Positions 35,216-45,900 of a DNA stretch of 64,000 bases are shown one piece after another. The position numbers and the translations under genes are program-made. The notes below the pieces were generated by a model, which saw only the letters and a program-made list of their open reading frames with translations, was not told the origin of the DNA and ran no database searches. Each line of letters begins with the position of its first letter. The first letter of the stretch is position 1. This DNA comes from Paramacrobiotus metropolitanus (taxonomy: Eukaryota; Tardigrada; Eutardigrada; Parachela; Macrobiotidae): NCBI RefSeq assembly GCF_019649055.1, contig NW_026570246.1, positions 310,001-374,000 on the forward strand. The letters run 5' to 3'.

Positions 35216-36698
35216 CTACACCTCATCCTTAGCCGAAGGCCACTGGTGCTTGGCACTGGTCAGCGGCACATACATCACTCCCATGAGGTTCTTGGACGTT
35301 ACTGTTCCATCCTGGGCTTTATCAATCTGCTGCAGTTCTTGAGCTCCACCTTCTGGTCCGACGGGTACGATCATGCGGCCCCCTGGCTTCAACTGATCCA
35401 GCAATTCCTGCGGCACTTTGGCCGCGGCCGCACCCACATGGATGGCATCATATGGACCGTCTGCCGCATATCCCTTGCGACCATCGCCCGTGACCAGCTT
35501 AATGCGTCCGGAATCTAGGAGGTCGGCGTCGTCTTTCTTTATGTTTTCACGGGAAAGATTAGTCAGTTCTGGCAGATGATCGATGCCGACGACTTTCCCG
35601 GAACGTCCAACCATATGGGCCATGGCCGCAGTTAAATAACCGGACCCGCATCCGACATCCAGTGCATTATTACCTGAAGGAAAGGGATATTAGGACACCT
35701 GCTACTTACTTGAATGCAGCAGCCAGCAGCACACTTCTTCTAGTACTATGTAAACTTCTTGACGAAAGTCAGTAATTTCGTAAGCAAATTTCGTAAGCAA
35801 TATAAATCAAACTCAAAACACCAGCAAGGGAACAGCAAACATCAAATATGAAATATGAATAACACCCGACGACTTTGATGGACTACAAAGAATTACCGCC
35901 GCACTGAATGGGATGAGCAATATGACGTAGTCAGCGGAAATTCCCACGCTCATGTCTATACAGTGCATTGTACAGTTTACCCCTACAACATGCCTGGGAA
36001 GCGTATTACTGCGTAAACCAACGTCCAACAGTATTTTATTTTTGATTATTTCAAAATTAATGGTCTGTAGTTCTCTGTCTTCGCTCCATTACTGCAGTGC
36101 AGTAATGGAGCGAAGTTAATTTTTACATTCGTCTTTTAACAACTTTGTTACAACAGTCTGCAAATACTTCAAAATCTAAAGACGCTAATAAAAGCTGCTA
36201 TTTATTACTCACAGACGAAATTAACAAAAAGCAAGTTTTCGCCTACCTTCTTTTAGTTGGTCTACAAGCAGCTCAAGCGCCGATGCATGCATGTGAGGAG
36301 CACTGCAAGTAACCTTCAGTAAATGCTACTTCGAAATAAAACGAAAGTACAAAGCAAAACCCTTTTGGCCTTTCAAAATTATTAAAATTCACATCCTACA
36401 AATCGCGGGATACGACAAAAAGACAAGAACATAATTCTACTGCTCGACAATTTACCTTATAGTTACTCCGAATCCGATGCTCTGGAAATGCAGAAAATTA
36501 TAAATAGGCTACCAAAACGTAGTAAAACTTCATTTCGAAATTCACCTGTGGGGCGTCCATGTAAGGATGCGTTTGGACGTAATTTTTCCTATCCACCTTC
36601 ATCATGGCTGCCTGGACGCGATCACTTTTGAAGATGCCATACTGCTTCAGCGATTCAATCAGCTCCTGATTGTTGCGTCCTTGCGATCTCCAAGCCAT
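35216..36698 (-). CDS. PCMT1: Protein-L-isoaspartate O-methyltransferase
   Basis: Four exons: 36546-36698, 36456-36481, 36247-36302 and 35216-35673, giving 230 residues, the usual length. It begins [20 protein letters not shown]. The peptide-substrate region reads [20 protein letters not shown] across the first three exons. AdoMet-binding motif I is [19 protein letters not shown], followed by [28 protein letters not shown] and [12 protein letters not shown]. The enzyme methylates isoaspartyl residues in aged proteins, starting their repair, mostly in the cytosol. The 573-nt last intron contains a perfect 37-nt palindrome. A hAT transposon is inserted only 157 bp upstream of the start codon and may affect its promoter. 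Confidence 0.95.
36079..36115. repeat. Perfect palindrome, 18-bp arms, 1-nt centre
   Basis: The arm CTTCGCTCCATTACTGCA is followed by one G and its exact reverse complement. It lies inside the last intron of PCMT1. Unlike the AT-rich palindrome at 11.1 kb it is of mixed composition, so chance is very unlikely. Confidence 0.9.
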
Positions 36699-36855
36699 AG
36701 TAAAAACGTTTCTTGAAAAACTCAGTAAAGCAGACACCATGAAAAGGTGCCACAGAAGACAATCAAAACGGGAGAAACAATTACCACGAATAAGGATCGG
36801 AAGCAAACGAATGGGAAATCTTGTGCGACGCTTCTTTTCCACAGCGTCTGGGCCA

Positions 36856-38162
36856 TAGAGCCCCCAAACAGTATACTGCCATGCCGTATACGGCATACTG
36901 TACGGCAAAACAGTACGTAACCGTAGTAGAAAAAATTACTGTATCGAGAATGCCGTACGTAACAGTAGCAGATTTTATTACGGCAGCTGCAGTACAGTAA
37001 AATATTTTGGTTACGGTATAAAACGGCCAAAATAGGCTCATCCAGAAATTCTGAATAAAATTCCGTGCGCGCTATTAAAATCAATGGTAACTGTTTAATA
37101 GAATAAATACATCCATATAGAATAAATACATCCATAGTAGCACCAACAATACACAATTAACAGGCAGCTGTACCTCACGGAACTGCCATAACTGCAGAGT
37201 AACCGCCGGTCGCATGCCTTCCGCCTTTTACTTCTGCATCGTGACTTTGTCCAGCTTGTGGTGTGCGCTTTGCAGTCGTAGCTTACAGATTGTAGTGAAC
37301 AAAAAACAACTGCAGTACTTTGTTTTGAGCTTGACGTTAACAGTAGCGCGCTGACATGTTCTGTCTTCCTTCGAATGTTTGTCAAAAATGAGTGCTAAAA
37401 GTAATTCGAAGAAACCTACTCTCGAAATCACCATTTCTGAAAATGAAGAGGACACCGATTCTGAAAGTGCCAAAAAGACTGCCGATCAAGAACCCAAGAA
37501 AAAGAAGCGACGCACTCTGCCAGAATCACAGGAAAAAGAACTGTAAGAGCTCTTGAGTACTTCTACTAAAACGTTTGGATGTTTAAAATTTTAAGATTCG
37601 ACACATCGTATTCGTAAGAAATGACATACTGGTTATTACTACTCTATACACATGCTGATGCCCAAATAATATTTAACATTTTCAGAAATCGCTCGCCAAA
37701 AGAAATTGAGGTCGATATCAAAGCAGGTAAAGAACAGGCGGATGAAGTGAGCCGATATCTTAATTTGCCCAGAACACCGGCCGACGATGACATACTGGGT
37801 TTTTGGAAGTCGAAGGAAACTCAATTGCCGGCGTTGACGGCCATGGCATTTTCTGTTTTAGGCGTACCTGCAAGCAGTACCGCTGCTGAGAGGCTGTTCA
37901 GCCAAAGCGGCTACATGATCAATAATCGGCGCACGAGCCTTGACACGGAAACAGTGGATGATTTGCTGTTTGTGAAGTGGAATGCAAATAAAATCTAGGC
38001 TACCGTAAAACTGCAGTACCGTACAGTATTCGGGCCGCTTAAAAATTTGCCGTAGCCGTAAAGTTATGAAAACATGCTGCAGTAGTAGTGCCGTAGCAGT
38101 AGCACAAGAATGGTAATGCCGTACGTAGCCGTACGAAAAAACAGTACTGTTTGGGGGCTCTA
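36856..38162 (+). mobile_element. hAT-family DNA transposon derivative, complete ends
   Basis: A 1307-bp element bounded by perfect 18-bp terminal inverted repeats (TAGAGCCCCCAAACAGTA at 36856-36873 and its reverse complement at 38145-38162). It is flanked by an exact 8-bp target duplication, CTGGGCCA, at 36848-36855 and 38163-38170. Eight-bp duplications and YARNG-type ends are characteristic of hAT elements. Both ends carry many copies of a CCGTA/TACGG word (for example near 36895, 36950, 38050 and 38120), the expected arrangement of subterminal transposase-binding sites. Inside is a two-exon gene retaining only the hAT dimerisation domain. The DNA-binding and catalytic core are missing, so it is non-autonomous. 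Confidence 0.93.
37388..37998 (+). CDS. hAT dimerisation-domain mini-protein carried by the transposon
   Basis: Two exons, 37388-37542 and 37686-37998, join in phase 2 (AACT/GTAAGA, TTTCAG/A) to give 155 residues. The first exon (MSAKSNSKKPTLEITISENE...) is acidic and ends with a nuclear-localisation-like EPKKKKRRTLPE. The second is a canonical hAT C-terminal dimerisation domain: ILGFWKSKETQLPALTAMAF, LGVPASSTAAERLFSQSGY, NNRRTSLDTETVDDLLFVKW. No BED zinc finger or catalytic acidic residues of a full transposase remain. In full-length hAT transposases this domain mediates multimer assembly, so this protein could act as a dominant partner or repressor of the autonomous transposase. That role is inference. 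The open frame and good splice sites are seen directly. Confidence 0.8.
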
Positions 38163-38815
38163 CTGGGCCAGCTGCTGATTGTGGTGAGTCCATCAAAATG
38201 CAACGCTAGACGGTAATTTCGCGCACGGAAACAATTCTCTGTAGAAACCGGAAACAGCACGAGTTTCAGTTTAGAGCTCTTTTCAAAAGAGTTGCTTTCC
38301 AGTCAGTAATACATCCCCCACACTTCGGTAGCTTGATTGCAAAGTTTTGTCGCAGTCTTACGAAATCATTCCAGCGTTCTGGAAACGATATGAAAATTCT
38401 AGGAAGGGCTGGTAAATCACAACAGACCAGACTGCACATGGTCTATATATACAGTACTGTATCAACATCTGTTACGCGCGCGTCGCACTCCACGTTCTTG
38501 TACGCCCTGGTTACGCGTTAATGCGTGTCTGGAAGCCACCGGAAGTCTCCCCCTGTAGTAGAGCACTTGCTTATGTTTTTGTCAGATCGTATCGGCGCAA
38601 AAACAAACGATTGCGATCAGGCTGGTAATGTTACTACGAGTAGTTTGCAAATAATTGTTTATCCACGTAATTTCGATCATATGCATCACACTAATTCTGC
38701 GACAAAAAAGAAAAGCCACTTCCACTGAAATAATATTACATTGATATTATCTTTACATAAAATTAATCCATAAAATCCGTAGTAATTATCTTTCCATAGC
38801 ACTAACTGATAAGTA
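38163..38815. other. Spacer between hAT element and tandem repeat
   Basis: About 650 bp with no supported gene. It begins with the right-hand target duplication of the hAT element and should contain the ancestral upstream region of PCMT1. Confidence 0.4.
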
Positions 38816-39910
38816 CAAGCTGAGCACGGATGAATATTGGCTTACGACTATTTAAAATTACGTCGTATCTTCGTGTGTTGGATTGTGTTGCAAAGTCAGA
38901 ATGGCAAAGCCAGACAGGCTACAGCTACTTATTTAGGATGGTTAATTGCCGGCGGTGAGAATTGTGGGTTGTTGACCTTTTGCCCTAATGTTTTTTGGTT
39001 CATGGTTCGGCTGCTAAGTTTATGCTTATTCTGCTGAATTCTACTGAATCTGAGAAGCTGTTGTAGTGGTTTATCAGTGGGCGAAGTGATTGGTTAAGTG
39101 TTCACTCAGCCAGGGGAGCACAAGAAACGCAGAGGCGAAGCCGAAAATTTTTCTTGTTCAAATTTGTAAAGCTCGTGGCAACAGAGCTGCCCATCTTAGC
39201 CCTATGGCATCCATGGTAACAAGCTTTTCAGTGACCACTGGGCCTACGGCGATCGCAATGGCGAAAGGACAAGAGTCTAAGAACACTCCCCGCACTGGAA
39301 GGATTTTTATTCAATTTAAAGCAAAAAAATCGATTGATTAGAAGCGGAGATCACGCGTTACAATCAGGAGAGGCCGAAGGTCTGCAAGAGATGTTTAGTA
39401 TTCATATAACAAGCTGAGCACGGATGAATATTGGCTTACGACTAGGTACTGTGAATAAGTGAGTTAGGATTTGTTGTTACTACCAGTCGCAGAATAACGT
39501 CGTAGTATTACTGTTTAGTGAACTGGGCTGCAAGATTGACCGAACTGTTGATACAGCTCAGTGCATTGGGCCGCAAGGTGCGACAGTGTCACAGTGATCA
39601 AGTGAAATAGTGCAAGCAGTGATCAAGTGAAATAACAGTGTACTTGAGTTAACAGAGCCCATTTAGCCCAGTAATAACAGCTTGGTGACCAGTGGACTAC
39701 CATGGCATCCATGGTAACAAGCTTTCAAGTGACCAGTGGGCCTACCGCGATCGCGATGGCGAAAGGTCAAGAGTCTAAGAACACTCCCCACACTGGGGGG
39801 ATTCTTGTGCAATTTGAAGCAGAAAAATCGACTGAGTAGAAACGGAGATCACCCGTTACATTCAAGAGAAGCCGAAGGTCTGCAAGAGATGTTTAGTATT
39901 CATATAACTA
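38816..39910 (+). repeat. Two diverged copies of a dispersed repeat with a short conserved ORF
   Basis: A 35-bp block beginning CAAGCTGAGCACGGATGAAT occurs at 38816-38850 and 39410-39444. A second block of about 210 bp occurs at about 39200-39410 and 39700-39910. Each long block contains the same 46-codon frame (39204-39341 and 39702-39839) starting MASMVTSF and including VT(S/T)GPTAIAMAKGQESKNTP. Both then run through GCCGAAGGTCTGCAAGAGAT to GTATTCATATAAC. The order suggests two nested or tandem copies of the leader region of a mobile element. The element class is not clear. Confidence 0.65.
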
Positions 39911-42900
39911 CGAGAACATGCAATGCACAAAATTCAGAAAAAGTTCGGTGAATGCATAAAGGAATTCGGAATGAATAACGTTGGACTTGCTTCGCACATT
40001 GTAGTGTCGGACCACTGTCGGTTTTACATCTGACATGTCAAAGACCGTGTATCTGTATTTTGAGTCCTTGACCATGCACTGGCTAGTAAACAGTAAACAC
40101 ATTGTTCGGCATTCGAACAAACGAAGATACATGTACTGATATACACATCTTACAGTACAAAATTTCATTCAGCATTTCATGTTATTTTACTGCAACGTTA
40201 GACTATAAACCTTGTGAAAATCAATGAGAACAATTTTTAGTATAGTAATTAATGTAAAAGAACTACAATATCTTGTTCTTGAGTAATTGGTGGAAAGATA
40301 TAGAGATGTACAGTAAATTATTACTCAAGCCAAATTATGATGACTTGTACTATAGTTACAAGTTATAAGAACAACAGATACTGAAGTATATGAAGGCTCT
40401 ATAAATTTTGAAATTTAATGCATTCAACAAATTTTATCGTAGTTTTAGTCTTCGCTTTAGCAGAAAAGTTCTTAGCAGTATAACAAAATGGTACCTGTAT
40501 ACCAATTTAATTTTTACCCCGTTAATATCTATATTTCAGAAACGCACTCGCCCCAAATGACGACCGCGTTTACTGGAGAAACTCGAAGAAAACAAATTGA
40601 CGCAATTTAGGGTCAAATTTTCGTTTTCAGTCTGATTTACCGGTCGTACCGTACAAACAGATACAATACAGTCAGTCGAATGGTTTATTAACACAAAATA
40701 ACCGATCTTCTGTAAATTGCGGTAAAATATTCCACCTGGAAATGGGAAAAACACCTGGAAATACCATGCATGATGCAAGTATTTACCGCTTTGGTTTCCA
40801 CAAATTGCATGTTCCACGAAAAAAAGGTACATGCTAACGTATACGGACAGCATGTCAAGCTGGATTCTGGAAAAATTTCACTAAATTCACATCCGAAGCA
40901 GTATCGCGAGTTCGCAACGAAGTTTAATTTAATTTGTTTCATTGTGCTTTGTAGTCGACCTTTTCAGTAGCAATTTACTTTAGAAAAGCCATAAGATGAT
41001 TAAGTACTTCTTAACGATGGTTGTGGTTCGGCTGTAAGGACCACCTACGTGAGCGCACTGGTCAGTTGGCCCGCATGCGTCGGTATTTTGCCATTGACAA
41101 TGTCTTTTTAAACGCTACACTGGTAGGTTTTCAAAGTTAACTAGGTGCAAAATTTAATCCGATTAGTGCCACTTCCATAATGATTTATGATCGGAGCATT
41201 TATCAAACGTTCGTCACTGTTCAATAACAACCAACGTTTACTCCAAAATACAATGAATGTATAATTATATATACCCGACTTTTGTACAGCTGGAAATTGA
41301 CCATGGCGCTAATATCTTCGAATAGCAAAAACTATCTGATATAAAAGTATTATGGACCGTCTGTTGCTCTGTACAACAGTGCGAAATGGAGCGCTTTTTT
41401 GCTGTAGATAAGAAGAAATTAAAATTCTGGAAGGCGGAAAATAAAGATTACAAAACTGTAAAGGCCGGGTGCATCATGACACTTGACGGAATTAGCTGAA
41501 CAATCTCCGATGGCCCATTCAGAATATGGCGAACTTGACTGTCCACTTTCTGCAGATTTCTACCCGATTGACATTTTTACCAACCAGATGCGAAGAGGTC
41601 ATTTTGCAGATTCAAGGAGGCGAAACCAATACGTCATGCTAAGCTCATATATATTTGATTTTCGGATTACGATTTCATGGTCACCGATCTGCAATAAACC
41701 GACCCTTTTAAATAATTTCCTACTACGTACGCCGTACTATGGCATATCCAGTAAAATTCAGAAATTCGACATACGGCAGGGGAAGCAAGAGTGAGATACA
41801 GTAGCAATGTGCAAGAGGATTATGTTTTATGTATAAATTAATGGGATCTTACACCTACATTTTAATCAAACATACGAACTTATGGTTAGTATAATGGCAA
41901 TTGTACTGTCAGTACTCGTACTGAAGAGTACAGAAAATTCACTGAATCACAACGAGTATTCTAGTCTTAGATGTGTATGAGCTTATACATAATCGTTCTG
42001 TGAATTTAAGGTTTTATTCGGCAAAGGTCAGGTAATATTAGAAAAAAGCTTCCATGCGCAGTGGATATTGTTTTAAATGATATGATTTGTGGGAATTAAA
42101 ATTACCTAGTTAGCTGAATGAGCCATATGCATATATGTGCTTATTGTTAATTGTATTTATACGAGTAAATAATACAAGATATCGACAGCAGCAGATCGCG
42201 GTGCGTCTAAATTCTAATTGGCTTATCCTAATTCCTTGTGAGTTAAGCAACTTCCGGCCGATTACATACTGCCATTATGACAGCGAAATCCGCTGATTAC
42301 TATCGGTCTATCATACGGAACAGGAAACTGCTTCGTAACGTGTACCGGGTCATCTTCCCGTGGCGCCATCCGACCATAGTCTCGAGCTCATTTCCGTTAA
42401 TTTATTATGTAGTTTCAAACAATTTCATTAGCGATATGTTTCGCGCTACCATTAGTTTGTTATCAAGTTTACTTACAAACTGTCTTATCGTATATCGTAA
42501 ATACCAGTCATAGCGTCGATACGAATACTGTACTGTATTTGTAAAGAAGGCATCGTACTCGTAGATCACAAAAGTTTTGTGGTATTCGTATTTGTGTTCT
42601 TATAATCCTTGCAGGCCAGCAGCTATTGTGTCAATTAGGAGACGTCGGGAAGTTTCATATCTGTAAAGTTTCTGCAGCTATTCCGCAAAGTGACTTTAGC
42701 TCGATACCGTTAATATCCCTATTTGTTACGCTGATCATAATGTTTTGCTTTGAGCCTCCACGCGATAAGCCAGAAATTTTATTTTTAATCTGATATGTAG
42801 GTAACACTGCCAGACGTAAAAATTATGTCATATTTTCGTTACGAACTGCGAAGGGATAAATCGGGATATTCGGCTTCTATTAAACGTCACAAGATTCAAC

Positions 42901-45900
42901 GATTCACAGCACAGAGGTCGATAATGCAGTAGCATACACATACCTACATCAAATTTTGTACCTGGCTACAATTATTTCTATAACTGCGCAGGCATTAGTA
43001 CAAAGCGCGAAAATTATGTCCAATTTTGTGATGGAAAAGGGTTCTTGTTTTAACTTTATCAGCACATGTAGACCAATCTTTCGTCAGCAGCAGTTAAAAT
43101 TAGAGGAAAAAGCAAACCATATTGAAGCCGTATATATATATCTGTACATTATTGCTCGTGATCAGATGGGTCTTCAGCTACAACTATGTTAGCGGAGCAA
43201 GTAACAAAAAATTAAAAAAGAGCCATGAATTATTAATTATAAAACTACGACAAATGGTTCAGTTAGTATAGTAGAGCTGAGGCTTTCCGGTCATCTCACA
43301 AAATGCTCGAAAAACGTGAAGTTCCAGTCATTTATGACGCTATGCATTGCCGACAACGCGCGGCCTGGCGTTGTATACGGCACCCAGCGTGGTAATACTT
43401 CCAAAAACCTTGGCTTTTCTCTCATCTGCCGGTGGTTCCCCGAATTGAGGTAATTACCTGCCAGGTTCCTCGATGCGCTGGTGGAAGTTGGCGCTCACAG
43501 CTGGATTGGTAAGATCACCCGCCAGTGTGGCGAGTTTTTTCACTATAGAGCACGCTGAGCATAACAGTGACATTGCTATCACCTGTTGTTCACCAGTGCG
43601 TAAGCATACTGGGCACGCAAAACGTTTCCCGCCAATGTTGTACATGGCTGTGCGCGATTCCATCGGTAAGCCGGCTACATTTGGAAAACTTTTTCCTCTA
43701 GACACGCCGTCATCGTACCCCGGGAAACTTCCTGTCATCTCGGCGTGGGAGTAATTAATCAGTTACCACGCCGTTGCTTTAAAATGTCATACTGTTATGT
43801 ACACGCGGCTAGAGGACAAAGGCACACCTAGTGCAAAATAATGTGACCTTAATTGTAATTTGTAAGGTGTACATGTTATGACAAGCGTTTAGTGCGGTAT
43901 GTGCCGGTTGGCGTATGATTCACCGGCAATTAGCTGAGCACCTTGATGTACAAATGTATCTTTGTACTAGAAATTGGTTCGATAATCCCATATTTATCTT
44001 TCGTCATTATGATTTAAATAGCTGGACGATGCAAAGTGATTTAATTTGTCAGTATTACGCATTTCTAGCTAATATCCGTCTATATTTGGGTCGCTACTGA
44101 TTGGGATGTTTGCGTTGTTTACAGAACCGTAAATAAAGTTGCTAAACACCTCTGCCTGCATTAAGCCGATATTTATGTAAATAACTGCAAATGCCCTCGA
44201 AAAATACTGGCGGATATCTCTTTAAGTACACTGAATCATTTTGGGTGGTTCCCTTTAGATATGTTACTAACGCGACTGATAATTAAGTGGATAGTGGCCA
44301 CATTGTTGTAAATATACATAGTCTTAAATGTGCGTCGACAATTTTCCATAAATTTACAGGCTTGTTACAAAGTTATATGGCATTTTCCGCAATGAAGTCT
44401 GGAATGTTTGGTAAAAATCATACCAAGTGACCCGTGGTTATCGTCTCAGTGAACGAATTTTATTTTGACAGGAAACGGAATGCGTGTAGCGAAATTATCC
44501 GGAGAAAAAAATGCAAAGTTTTGTATAACAAGACCGATGCCAAACTCTTAAAAGTTGTAACATTTACTTTGTACTTAGCTTGAGGATAACATGAGGATAA
44601 CATCGTAATATGCATAATACCGCTCAACTATTTTTTTGTTCTCAAGTATTTTTCATAAACCTTAACTTGTCATGCTGGACAGCTGCAGCTGGAGCCACTT
44701 TCCATCTTTCAAAGGTGCCTTATGAATTATATATATTCATGGGCACTGATATCGATAGAAAGTTAAGATTGTTATAATTGATCAGGCAGTATTAAACGAT
44801 CTAAACATTTTAAATTAAAATTTTGTCAAAATGCACAGCCATTTTTTTTCAGTTTTACGGACAGGATTTTATGTAGTTTGGTTATCGCCAGTGCAATACT
44901 TTTCAGTTACAGTAGAAAGGTTCAACTTATGATGTCGGGACTTGGAATATGGCGTCATGCAAAGTTGCGGTGAAACTGATAAATTGTATTAATCCAATAT
45001 GCTCGGACCACACCTGTAAAACATACGCAACTGCATACGCACTTTACTGTACACCTGCAGCATGGCACAGAGCATTCATACAATGCGCTCAAAAGTTCCG
45101 GGACACAATGGACAATCGGACCGGAAATCCTAATACCCACAGTCGTATGATGCACGTATATGCATGCGGTATCTTATAGTGGAGTGAAGATGGAGTTATA
45201 AATCGACAGATGTATGTTGAAATATCGATTGCGCGCCAAAACGGTGTCATGACAGGTTGTGCTACGATTCTTTGACTCGCCCAGCGGCTTTTTATACTGA
45301 CGTCGAAGATTATTCACACAAATTTTTATAATATTTACCAGATAATAAACCATAAAAATAGCTCATAAAAGGTGATGTAAATGCTGTTACTCATATGCGA
45401 TCAATGGATTATGGCGTGTTCTGTTTTCTTTGACGAATGTCCGTGCGGCAGGATACAAAAAGTTCGAGTCACTTTGTGTGCGATTTATTGAGCAATAAAC
45501 TTCTGGTCCATGTGAAAACGTGTAGCAATTAGTAACACCGTAATAATAATAATAATAATAGCTCTAATGAACTGATTTTATTTATATTCACCTGTTTGAC
45601 TTCCTGTTATTTTTATTCTGCAGAAACGTTTATTCATCACTCATCACCAATAGAGATCCCGACGTCTATGACTTAAGGCGCATCACACAAGCTTCCTATG
45701 TTTTATAACGGTAACGGAAGAAACATAACAAAGGCACTAGCGAAAGAGCAAATGTTCTGGAACGTTTTGTGGATGTACTGGCAGCGACATCTTAGAACAC
45801 GGCACTGGACACTGTCCATATAAGTCAGAAATGACTGCACTGTTGGTATGGTCCAGTATGTACAGGTGGCACTGGTCAGAAGCGGCTGTAGTATAGTACG

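Noticed and set aside
41394-41794. Frames starting MERFFAVDKKKLKFW and MTELAEQSPMAHSEY
   Set aside because: Protein-like at first glance, but they are in different frames, interrupted by stops, and no splice model joins them. Possibly a decayed repeat.
43454-43754. Overlapping 90-codon frames on both strands in a GC-richer patch
   Set aside because: Neither has recognisable motifs or splice borders, and mutual overlap in a GC-rich stretch is expected by chance.
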